The notes under the pieces are model-generated. The model was not told the origin of the DNA. It was given only the letters and a program-made list of their open reading frames with translations, and ran no database searches. Made by a program: the position numbers and the translations under genes. Positions 1-10,460 of a stretch of 64,000 nt of DNA are shown here, in pieces (the stretch's first letter is position 1; each line of letters opens with the position of its first letter). This DNA is from Rhynchosporium graminicola (taxonomy: Eukaryota; Ascomycota; Leotiomycetes; Helotiales; Ploettnerulaceae): the NCBI GenBank assembly GCA_900074885.1, contig FJUW01000046.1, positions 293,408 to 357,407 on the forward strand. Direction: 5' to 3'.

Positions 1-168
1 GTATTGGCTGCTACAGGAGGGGAGAACCCGCGAGTTCCAGCTGCAGAAGCTGCCACGGATTGTGCCATATGCATCATGTTATCGCGACGGATAATCATAG
101 ATGGAAGACGGAGATGGTACTGGTTTGTTGTCAGCTTGGCTCGCTTAAATGAGAGCGAGGAGGGCAAT
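1..168. other. 3' flank of the first gene
   Basis: Short stretch downstream of the transcription factor stop codon. I see no open frame or repeat here that I can assign; it may hold the factor's 3' UTR and the edge of another gene outside the window. Confidence 0.4.
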
Positions 169-1900
169 TCATGAACTCACATTGCTCAATACTTTCGCAT
201 GATTCAATCCCAACGTCTCGCTGACGAACAGCAATCGTGACTTCGCCCATATTCGTTGCGAGTCAGATATGTAGTCCATATTCGAGATGCTGAATAGTGG
301 CCACATCATAAAGACTCCTCCGATGGCTTTTATGCCCGACCCTCCATTTCCACTGTCACTCGATAGCGGACTCGCAAAGTCGCCCGACTTCAAGATTCCC
401 GATGAATTCACGCGCCAGCCAAGATGGTACGGGGTGCCGGCAATGACATCCGTGATGAGATCGGCACAAAGTCGAACAGCTTGTGCGTACTCAGGCGTAG
501 TGCGGAAGTCAACCGGTGAACAGATCCAAGCAGCGCAGCGGACAACCGCCCCTGAGATGAAGAGCCTGGCTACTCTGAGTATGTTCCAGAGATTGGCAAT
601 GGTGATGTCTGTATACATGTCTACTTTGCCTGGGAAAACTTCCGCTTTGGTGATATCGCCACCGGGGACTTGATCGACCCACGAAACGGTGCGAGGGCGC
701 CACTCATCTGGCAGAGAAGCTTCCCAATCTAAACATTCATTTTCGAGAGCCTGACCCTTGCGCATAATTTTCGTTACTTCTTGGTAGTATTCATGCGTGC
801 GGGGAAACGTGGACACAGCGTTGTTGAGTTCCATACGAAGCTCAGCAGCACGACACGTTATATCTGTGACAAAACTGCTGATCTTGTCTGTGTCGGTTTC
901 GGCTATCCACCATTTCGTTCCCATGGTCAAAGGCTTCGATCCCGTCAAGGCCGATACCAGCTTAGTGTTGTCAGTATCATCATACGTCAAGTTCGTTAGA
1001 ATTGGTACATACCATTTGATTCCTTACAGAGGTAAAAAGCGAATAGCCGACTTTGGTTTTTAATTGCTTTTTGCCTCTCATCTCTACAAGTTGAACCGCT
1101 CCTTCGACATGTGAGTACCATGCCATAGCATTGGTCTTTTCCATTGCTACGACCTCGAAAAATCCCAGCATTAGAATGGCAGCGAGGGTTGAATCTGTCT
1201 TTTGGTTGACAGGAGACTGCAAGGCCAGATTGGTCGCCTTCAGAGCTTTCGCATACTGTCCGATGGCCTGACTGAATAGCATCCGCTGCCCTCTTGTGTT
1301 TGGCCGGTTCGCCAATGAAGCCATCGCCACAGCCGAGAAAGCAAGTGATAAATGCGAATCCGAAGATTCATTCTTCAACATGGGCATAAGAAAGTCGAAA
1401 TACCCCCTCGATTGTTGGCGAGGCGCGATAACGAAGTTCGAAACGAAGAAGCACGGTGCTTGTTGTTCTAGAGGGATGGATGGTGCTACAAAAGGGACGC
1501 CAAAAGGGACTACCGTCCCCGACATGTCCTGGTCTGGATTCGGCGCGATCAGGGTAGGTGATTTCTGGGGGTTCGTTTCGTCTCTCGAGATCGAAAAGGA
1601 CGACTGTTGGTTCGCAAGTACGATCTGGGACCCTGTCCTCTTGCTGTTCACTGCTCGCCGAGCCCTTCTCTCTGTGGCCTGCGTCTCATTTCGGAAGACA
1701 AGATCGAAATCATCTTTGTATCCTGGACAAACTCGCCTCGACTTAGCGCATTGGTTGCATGTTGGTTTTGTTTCGTCACACTATGTACTGGTCAGTATAG
1801 CTTCATTGCAAGTCTTGGAAGAACTTGAAGCAGTCCTTACTTTAATCCTTCGAGTCCGGCACATCTGACAGCCCCTCGAGGGCTTCCCACAGTAAACCAT
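169..1900 (-). CDS. Zn(II)2Cys6 fungal transcription factor
   Basis: Sequence-specific transcriptional regulator, expected in the nucleus; target genes unknown. Three exons join cleanly: 1900-1841, 1780-1013 and 960-169, giving 539 residues. The start is the ATG at 1900, because it opens MVYCGKPSRGCQMC, the usual beginning of this fungal family. The six zinc ligands are complete: C11, C14, C21, C28, C31 and C38, spaced CX2CX6CX6CX2CX6C. Intron 1 (60 nt) falls between K20 and C21, inside the zinc cluster, a common place in such genes. The rest is the helical regulatory region typical of fungus-specific factors, without a recognisable ligand motif. Intron 2 is 52 nt and starts GTATGT. The gene stands alone; its upstream spacer is long and repeat-rich. 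Class is secure; the biological role is not inferable. Confidence 0.9.
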
Positions 1901-3033
1901 TTTGCTACCGGTACTTCGGTGATGGGCGGCAGATACGAGGGCGTTCCTGTAGATCTACTTCACGCGGTAGATCTTTTGTGTGGATGATTGTTTATTCTCC
2001 GAGCCGTAAGTAGTGTGCAATTCCAGCAGAGAACAACTTTGGCCGTTCTGGGAGAGTACAGTATATATCGAACGTTGCTCACTGACGTATTTCTGTAACT
2101 TGTGGCGGGACCGAACTGTCAGACCGGAGTGCTAAGACTGGGGCAGGCAAGGTACAGTGAGTGACTTGAAGGAAGCTGGCGTTGCGGCCCTCGATCCCTC
2201 ACGAGGGTAGTGAAGTGTGCAGGCGAGTTATGACTTGCTTGAAGGATCCTCGAGCAGAAGAAGGGGAAGGGGAAGGGGTATGAAGCCAGAAGTTGACTCT
2301 GACCTGCTTGGGGTTGGGAACTCGTTGCAGCGCGCGACTTCCTTCTGGTACGCTTGAGGTTTCTCGAACAGCGAGTGTCAAAGTTGAACAGGTAGGAAAT
2401 CGATATCTTTTGGATGGAAATGGGGGGGGGNGGGGTCCTTTGGAGCTTCCTCCTCGGGGCTGATCTGGGATGGGGTTTACTTATCTGTACAGAGGGGAGA
2501 GGGGAGAGGTGGAGGTGGAGGTGCACTGGCTGTGCCGTGTCTGACGCTGCGCCAGGCCCAGGGGTCCGGGTTCCTTTCTCATTCACAGGTGCTTCCTGGC
2601 GCAATGAAGGATTCCAGGGTGTGTCAATTGGGGTTACATGGGGACTACCTGGAACACAAGCACAGACAGGCAGAGAAAGGCACGGGGATAGGGACGTTGG
2701 ACGTTGGACGTTGGTCGGGAGTTTAGGTACTTTGGGTACAGTACAGACAGACTGTACAGTACAGTACAGTAGTGAAGCACGGCCTCGAGCTTTTATTGTC
2801 TTGTACTTCGAGAGCCCCGAGAACTCTCCATGTCAAATCATATCAGGGTTCCTTCCGGCTGTCCGGTAGTTGAGCGCCCCCTAGTACAGCCAGCCCTAGT
2901 ACAGCAGCGAGTCCTCACGGTTGCCATCCGTGTTCTCGTCACGAAGATACAGAAATACAGTAGATGCAGATACAAGTACAGATGTAGATAGATAATGGTG
3001 TCTATGAGAGCTGCACTATTCACAGGTCTGAGG

Positions 3034-3072
3034 CGAAATCGAAGTCGAAGTCGAGGTCGAAGTCGAAGTCGA
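3034..3072. repeat. Tandem hexamer repeat (GAAGTC)
   Basis: About six copies of the hexamer GAAGTC with two single-base variants. Simple-sequence repeat in non-coding spacer; nothing indicates function. Confidence 0.8.
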
Positions 3073-3830
3073 TGCTGCTTCCCGTTGAGATGTACCTACC
3101 TATGCTTCGGGTCGGGAATATGATTCGCTCTAACCGACGATTACAATACAAGTAGTTGCCGGTGCGGGAGACCTTGCAGCGACCGCATGGCCATAGTCCC
3201 GCTAGAACAAAACAGCAAAACAAGCAAAACGCTCCCAATCAAAGTGTTCGGTTGGCGATGGCGTGTAGAGAAAGTGTTGCCGATAGATTGATACATACAT
3301 AGGTAGGTAGGTACCTATAGGCTCAGGTAGGTACGTACCTAGGTTTGGGGGAGTGCGAGGCGGCGCTGAGCAGTCAGTCCAGGAGGCGAGTGACAACGGC
3401 ACTGTTCAGTTTAGTAGCACCTACATTACTGTAGCATCTACTAAGTAGTAGCATCTAGCATTTATTTACAGTCAGTAGCATCTAGCATCTACGGAGTAAA
3501 CAGCAAAGACCAATTCCCCGGAAGCTAGGCAGCTCTCGAGCAACTAGAGGGAACCTAAGACACACCAGCACTAGCTGTAGCTGACAACTGCCACGCCAGC
3601 GCCTCAGTTATATAGCACCAACCTGCTCCCTCAAACACGACAGAAGCTAGAACGGTAAGAAGACCGTTTTGTGTATCTGAGTCTGCTGTATTGTAATAAT
3701 AAGCCGCTCTCCATACAATTCCAATCAAAACCCAATGATGAGGTGTAAAGAATTGGGATCTGCGGCTTGTGAAAGCATGTATGACCTGATCCCAACTTTC
3801 GGAACGATCCCGATCGTTGACCAGGGAATA

Positions 3831-3881
3831 ATCTGCAGCTCCTTGCCAGATGCAAATGCCATCTGGCAAGGAGCTGCAGAT
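3831..3881. repeat. Perfect 22-bp inverted repeat, 7-nt loop
   Basis: Arms at 3831-3852 and 3860-3881 are exact reverse complements (22 of 22) around the loop CAAATGC. The left arm begins ATCTGCAGCTCC and the right arm ends GGAGCTGCAGAT. The RNA from either strand would fold to a strong hairpin. It is not followed by a T-run, and it lies more than 1.5 kb from any recognised gene. It could be a small-RNA precursor, a foldback-element remnant, or a chance replication product. Confidence 0.85.
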
Positions 3882-5440
3882 GGTGTCGCCACTTTCCTCT
3901 CGCTCGCTCGCTCGGACGCTGTTGGGAGTGTGTGGGTGGATCTACGGAACCAAAGTAGTGGGTAGGTAGAGAGGGAGGAGCATCACAGGTCAGGTCGTCT
4001 GCCCCTCGAATTATTCCCCATTTGTGCACTGATCACTCACTCATCGACGATGGATTAGATCTGAACCCGATGGTTTGATGCTCATTGCTCATTGCCCATT
4101 GCTCATAGGCGTTCGAAATCTCTCTCTGTGAAGAGATGAACATTGGGAGAAGGGACAATAAACAATCTCACAGCTTGACCAGCGGCCGGCCAGATGTCTC
4201 TCTCTCATGCCTTATTCCGACGACATTCACCAATCAATATCAAATTCCAAGAGCACCAAATACAATAACGAGAAGTAAGGTAGCCAGTGTCAAGCCAACC
4301 AATTGCTGCGAGTAGAAGTACATACTGGCCAGCAGAGGGAATCCAGGTCAAAGCGTGAAGGCTACTTACTGCTCGGAAAGTCTTGACTCGGTCCAACTCG
4401 GCACTGGGCCTCCGTTTCAGGCTACGGGGGCTTTGCAGGACCTAGGTACGTAGGTATGGAGTTTATGCTTCCAAGAAAATCTAATCCCTCCCTCCTCAAG
4501 AACTCTAAAATCTTAAACTTCGTCGTGGAGTTTGAAGGGTGGCAAGAATGGATGGGGTGCAGGTCATGGACTCCTAGAACGACCTAAGCTTGTCTGAGGT
4601 CGTTCCAGGACAGAATGCTCAGGAAACAATGCGCCATTTATAGGTATCGTGTAATCGTATTCCAGTCTTTCTTCGGAGCACTTTGATCCGTACCGTGGAG
4701 GTATGTCTAGCTTGTGATAGCGGCAACCTGAAGTAGAGGATAGGTAGTAAGCGGATCATAACGCCTAGCGACGGCTAGGACTTTTGATTCTTAAGGGGAA
4801 AGCACAGCATGCTAATCGTTTGAATCATAGCCTGACATACCTAATCAACGGAAGATACAGAAGCCTAGGAACCAAATGAAACACCTGACGACGAGCTGAC
4901 ATGCACGAAAATGCTCGAAAAGTCGGTGCATCACGGCTATACTGTCAAGCCATGCTTTGCACATCAAGTTACCAAACTATGGGTCCGATTCTTCTCTTAT
5001 CTAAACACAGAGTCAACGATTCCCCAATTAAGGTCATCCCTTATGAGATTGCTCTCCCATCTAAAGAAGCCATCCACTTGCTGGCAAACATTCAATTAAA
5101 GAAGTCATATCGACCATGCCTGCAAAATCTGCTTGCTTTTTGCGCCCCCAACTAGCACCCCAAGATCCATGCTATCAAATGCCCATCAAGTGTACATTAG
5201 CAAGAAAAGCAAAGCACCATCCACTTCCTGGGGCATCTATCTGGAGACGAGGTGGAGGAGGCGTATTGGAAGACTTCCTCGGTGCCCCTGTATCCTTCCT
5301 AATTTGCCGTTGATGAAGTGATCATGCCTAAATTTCTAGACAGCCTCTACTTCGCTGCAGCGAAAAGTACCTATTGTATGAGCCGGCTCTCACCAAATGG
5401 CAATTTACTTGACATGGTGCCGAGCCCTATACCCTCCGTC

Positions 5441-8400
5441 TCAGGGTTCCTCAAACATATCAGCTACGCCAGCTAGACTAGGACTCTGCTGCCTCGGCTC
5501 GGTCGACGGTGGTGGCTCCTTCATGAATTCCTGTTGCATCTTGCTTCTATCCTTTCGGACTGCCGATGCGGACTTTGTAATGCGTCCTTGCTCACTAATA
5601 CTCACACCTTTGATATCACGGAGTAAGTCAAGAACCAAGGCGCGCTGCTGGCGTGCCTGCATGCCTTGTCGCATGATATAGCGGATGCATTTGTCGACAG
5701 TGTTTTCCTCGACACCCGGGATACTGACGAGAATCTGGCGCGGGGTTCGCGTGAGCGAGGAGTAATAGATGAGGATTGACGCGATCAGTTGGGCAAGGTC
5801 CTTTTGTAGATCGACAAAATATGGTTCGTTCAGGGAGGATATGCAAGCTTTGAGAACCTCGGTGCTAATGAATTCGCGAATTGATGAGGCCAAGGGGGAG
5901 GTTAGGGTGGCGAAATCGGAGATCAAAGAACGAAATATGCGAAGAACGACACCACAACATCTTCCATCGCGCATGCGAATTGCGTGTGTCATGAACATGA
6001 GGAGAGGTTCTAATATGATGGAAGATGTAAGACAGAATGTACGCATGGATGGGTATACTGATGCCGGATCATCGTTTTGGTACGTCGAAGCATCCTTGGC
6101 TGTTGCAGCGCTTGCTGCTGGGTCTAGGGAAAGTAAGCAAAGGAGAGTCATGGAAACGAGGAATGGATCTTACTTCGACGAGCTGGATCCAAGGAACCGG
6201 CAGCCATCATGACTGCTGCGTGGGTCAGTTGACGGAGGATACTCTCTGCCTTCATCTCGTCTGTCAGATTATCGCTATCCGTGGCTGCAACTTGCTTTTG
6301 TGCAAGCTTCTCCCACTCTGAACTGCATTTGGCATCTATCTGAGCAAAACAAGTTGCCAAAATCGGCGGAACGAAGTGACTCCGCAGCTCAACCGGGCAA
6401 TCGTCTACTAGTAAGCGAACAACATTGAGTAATGCTATGAGTTGATGCGTTGAGAGACAATCTGAGTCTGCAAATAGTGCATGTGCTAGCGGCCCAGGCA
6501 GTTCATTGAATCCATAGAAGTCGACGTCGAGCCTGCTCATACACCAGAGTATAGAGTAACAAGCTTCTCGAATAGTACGGACGGTGCCACGAATTGACGA
6601 GGCGAAGCCCTCCATTGTGCTCTTAGTACCAGACACCCGAGCGTAAAAGTCGTCCTTACTACCTACTGATATTCCCGCTTGCCAGAATCTGTCGGTCAAT
6701 ATGCGGCTGACTAAAGGTTGCATATCTCGAGGAAGACCAGTCCAATTCGCCGGATTGTGGAAAGCATGAGCGTGACTAAAATGTTAGAATTGAGGGCTTA
6801 TGAGATAGGGATAGCTTACCTCAGAAACTTGAGCAGGTTTGGAAGAATGACTGGCAGAGCTTCACGCCATAGAGAGAGTGACACTTCATAAGTCGGCGAA
6901 TCCTTTTCCACCTTCTCAGTGGAGCAGGACAGGAATGACTTGGTGGTCCGCAGTGGCAAAGCCTATGTAATAGTCAACAGGGCCACTCGGCTCTTCAGAA
7001 GATGGTCCTTACCTTCAAACGATCGTCCAACTCCTTTTGTATTAACTGTCCTTCCTCATCAAGCTGATAATAGCCCCATTCATCAATCTCGTGGACTCTG
7101 CGGCTCACGAGATAGTCCTTAACTTTGTCCAAGCCAAGCATTTCAGAGAATCCACTGAAACAAGTCAAGGACCGATCCATATCTGGATCTTGCCACATCT
7201 GCTTGACCGGATCCACGAAACCAAGAAGCTTCTCTAGCCGAACATTGTGTTCGATCTTGGAGGCTTTGAGACTGCAAACCATTAGTATTTGCATGTAGAA
7301 TATTGAGAAATCCGAAGCTCACATGATAGTGAAAAGGAAAGTTCGGTAGGATGTCTGTCTCTTGGAGTCTATGGCCCCCGAACAAACTATATCATTGACT
7401 TTTGCTTCGAGCTGATCATAAACGTCCTAGCTTGGTCAATACTAGGAAACTCGATTGTGCGGAGAATTCTCACCAGGAGTTGGTCAGGCATCTTGCTAGC
7501 CAGTCTCTGCAACTCATAAATGCTATCTATATGCAGTTCCTTCACTGCATCATTGTATGCAGGAAACTCCAGTCGCTCGACATGCTTGTTCGTTAGTAAT
7601 TGCTCGAGGACCTTCAACATGAAGGAAACATTTTTGTCTAGAGCAGTTGTTGAGAATGCAACGACAAGCTGGAGGATTCTCTTGCGTATCATGGGATCCT
7701 GCAAAATGTAAGTGTGGATTTCCGGATGAGGTGCTGCATAAATCTACCTCAAAATTGATCTCCATAAGTCGATCACACCAGGACTCGATGTTATTTTCCA
7801 TAGCCGTGCGCTCTTGCTCCTGGAAAACATTTAGACGGCACGTTCACGTGGAATTGGATGCTTACGTCTTCTTGAGGCTTTGATCCATGGGCCAATCTCC
7901 ATTTCATATAGCCTTTAAGTGCAGCTTCCACGACTGTAAAGTGAGCATCTGTCCGCAGGACTGGAACTGAGGATTTAGAATAGGACTCGACTGTTTGACG
8001 TCAGTATATGACCAGGTACCTATGAAGCAAGACCCACTAGAAAACGAAGGCTGTCCATCATACAAATGCCGCATGGAGGTACCCACTTGGCTCAAGATAT
8101 GGTAGATAGCCTCGGAGCGCTTCTGACGAACAATACACTCGATGATCTGAACACTATAACGACGATAATTGCCAAGGAATGCGTGTCTCTCAGGGATTGT
8201 GTCTATGTCCTCAAGCAGGAAGATCACAGAGGCGTCGTCTGAATCTTCAGGGAGATTTTCGTAACGTATCAATCTTGAGCTACACAACTCAAGCAAAGGT
8301 GCAATTAGAGGCGTGATAGTAGGCGAACTGCCAATAATATCTGAGCGAAGAAGACGGGTCCAAGTAACGAGGAGGGGTATCGAAATAACAAAACTTTGGC

Positions 8401-9698
8401 TTTGTGCAATGGCAAGAAATAGATTCAACAGGTTTGGCAGATCGCAGTCGTCAGGAATTGACGAAATCTTTTGCTCTATAAAGCTTCCGAGATTCGAGAT
8501 CATCTGAGGACCAAGTAAGCAAGGTACATTTAATCACAAGTCAGCAGGATATCAAACCTCAGAGAATTTCTTGGCAAATAAATATTTCTCGTCGTCAATG
8601 TCCCGAGGATCAACAGCTGAGTACTCAAATAGTTTGCGGAGCAGGTCGACGATCTGGCCAGTATACATAGGGCAAACCAATGACAAGAAATCTTCGTCTG
8701 AGAAGTGGATTCTACTATATAAAGCATGAAGAGCTTCCACAGACCCCTAGTTCTGTCAGTGAGTAGAGAAGACATCTTTGATCAGAAAAATTGCTTACCA
8801 ATTGCACTGTGACACTAGACGTGGCCAGGCTTTTACACATGTGCTGAACACAGGATGCACTTGATATTGCCTTTGGAATTGCCCATGGCATAACAGACTT
8901 GTAGACAGCCAACGTTCTAATAGCACAGCTCTGGTACTGCGTGTTGCCTGTGAGGTCGTTGTCCAAGCACTGATTTAGCAGCTCGCCAATTCTAACCAGC
9001 CAGCCCTCCTCTCCATGTCTGACAGTTGTGCCAATTTGTCGATTTGGGAAAGCTTCAGCAAGCACAATGGCTGGTGTAAAGATCTCCACGCATGCCTTGC
9101 TAAGAGCCCCTTCTCGTAAAACCGCAATTGTATCTTCCCCATTGAAAACTTCGTCTGAAAGCGTTTCAAGAATGAAAAGCACAAACTCTTTATGAACCAC
9201 CGATCCAGGAGCGTCCCATAGCTGCAGAAGAAGCTGGTCCATATCCAGCCATTCTGCAGCCCAGCTTCTCTTTGCGATTTCGACCCACAATTGAGCAGTC
9301 TTGTTTCGAAGGTATAATGGGTCGTCAGGCGATACATTCTGGGAGAGCTGGAGGATCCATTCCCGTAACGCAGTACCCTGTGCCTCAGAGTATTCTGCCC
9401 ATTTGTGTTTGATCGCGTGCTCGAGGAGGGAGAGACCATAGTGACGGACCACAGCCTGCTGGCTTTCGTCGGAGGCCAAAGTGAAGCCATGGTATGGAGC
9501 CTCGACATTGTTCTTGATTTCGTCCAGGAATATTGAAGCTTCTCGGCGGGACTCGTTCGAAGAGTATGGACCATGAACTATCTGCAGAGCTTCTTGAATT
9601 TGAGGCAGTAAAGTTGTGCTATCTCCGTTCACTTGGTTTGTACTCTCGTTCGTGCTATTCAGCACGCTGGTGGTACTGTGACCATTCGAGCCGTTCAT
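5441..9698 (-). CDS. msn5: Exportin-5/Msn5 family nuclear export receptor
   Basis: Karyopherin-beta receptor that, with Ran-GTP, carries cargo such as phosphoproteins (yeast Msn5) or structured RNA (animal exportin-5) through nuclear pores. Eleven exons keep one frame: 9698-8799, 8746-8558, 8503-8038, 7966-7866, 7819-7748, 7698-7474, 7426-7323, 7271-7013, 6962-6820, 6775-6174 and 6123-5441. They sum to 3744 nt, or 1247 residues, the normal size for the family. The N-terminal third carries the exportin hallmark RHYGLSLLEHAIKHKW near residue 86. The remainder is helical-repeat sequence with no enzymatic motif. Ten introns of 44-71 nt all show GT..AG ends; one starts GTGGGT, and it was chosen because it alone restores frame. 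The N-terminal 25 residues are S/T/N-rich. The family call is strong; the msn5 symbol is by best resemblance. Confidence 0.88.
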
Positions 9699-10460
9699 AA
9701 TCAGACTGCTAGCTCTGGGTACAGAACAGCAGATTTTGTATTCTAAAAGTCACCTGTGACCAGAGATATTGCATTAGATCATCTAAATCGCAAGTTGATA
9801 GCAAGTCGTGCGCGTGAATACCAGTGGAAAAGAGCTCTGTTTACCAAGAAGCACTCTTATAGAGATGACCATGGACAAAGTGATGTTCAGTTGCAGCAAA
9901 GCTATTTCGAATCTGCCAAAGAATTCGAATGTAATTGACAAGGAATGGAGGCTTCTTCGAGGAGGAAGATGGGAGGTAAAGTCTATCTCGGCCTTCTCCA
10001 ACCAAGGCTGAAGTCGGCCGCTCGCCCGGTACCTACCTAGCTTTGGCAAGGCAAGGCTAGATTTAGCACGTGGCCAATCACGGGGAGCTGCATCTATTTT
10101 GGTCCCAAGGCAAAGACATCCTGAGTTGAGTTGTACTGCCGTTGACATAAGATTTGGAGCTTTTTTATCAGTGCATCCGAAATCCATTGCAAGTCATCAT
10201 AGACAAATTCATTTGTCCAGGATTGAGGACGTTTATAGAATAAAAATGGCCATCTATAAATCTGGTTTACTAAGTAAGATGCTTTTTGCTTTGTTTCTAT
10301 AGTGCTACAGTAGTTCCATCATCCGCCCACGCCAACCTCACCTCAGTCCAATCCTATCCGTCTCCCCAGACATAGAATATCATTGAACAGCCTATCAATC
10401 ACTCGCGTCAGCTTAAGGCTATGACTCCAGATCTGCGACACACCCAATGAAGGATTGAAT
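9699..10460. other. Spacer between exportin start and SEC24 stop
   Basis: About 760 bp that should hold the exportin promoter and the SEC24 3' end. An open minus frame at 9783-10187 has no recognisable protein character. No repeat or RNA gene seen. Confidence 0.5.

Larger units (their letters stand above)
1901..5440. other. Long spacer rich in short tandem repeats
   Basis: About 3.5 kb between the transcription factor start and the exportin stop. No convincing gene. It holds a G-run broken by one N (2431), GACGTTGGA repeats (2692-2715), ACAGT repeats (2737-2771), GAAGTC repeats (3034-3072), TAGG/CCTA palindromic runs (3300-3345), AGTAGCATCTA repeats (3410-3495) and the hairpin at 3831-3881. 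A 104-residue minus frame at 3555-3869 is possible but unsupported. Confidence 0.6.

Noticed and set aside
2119..2604. 161-residue minus-strand frame
   Set aside because: Runs through the N and low-complexity repeats; its composition follows the repeats rather than a protein.
3555..3869. 104-residue minus-strand frame
   Set aside because: No motif, overlaps the hairpin, and other overlapping frames are equally long; chance cannot be excluded.
9783..10187. 134-residue minus-strand frame before the exportin gene
   Set aside because: No family resemblance; lies where the exportin promoter and 5' UTR should be.
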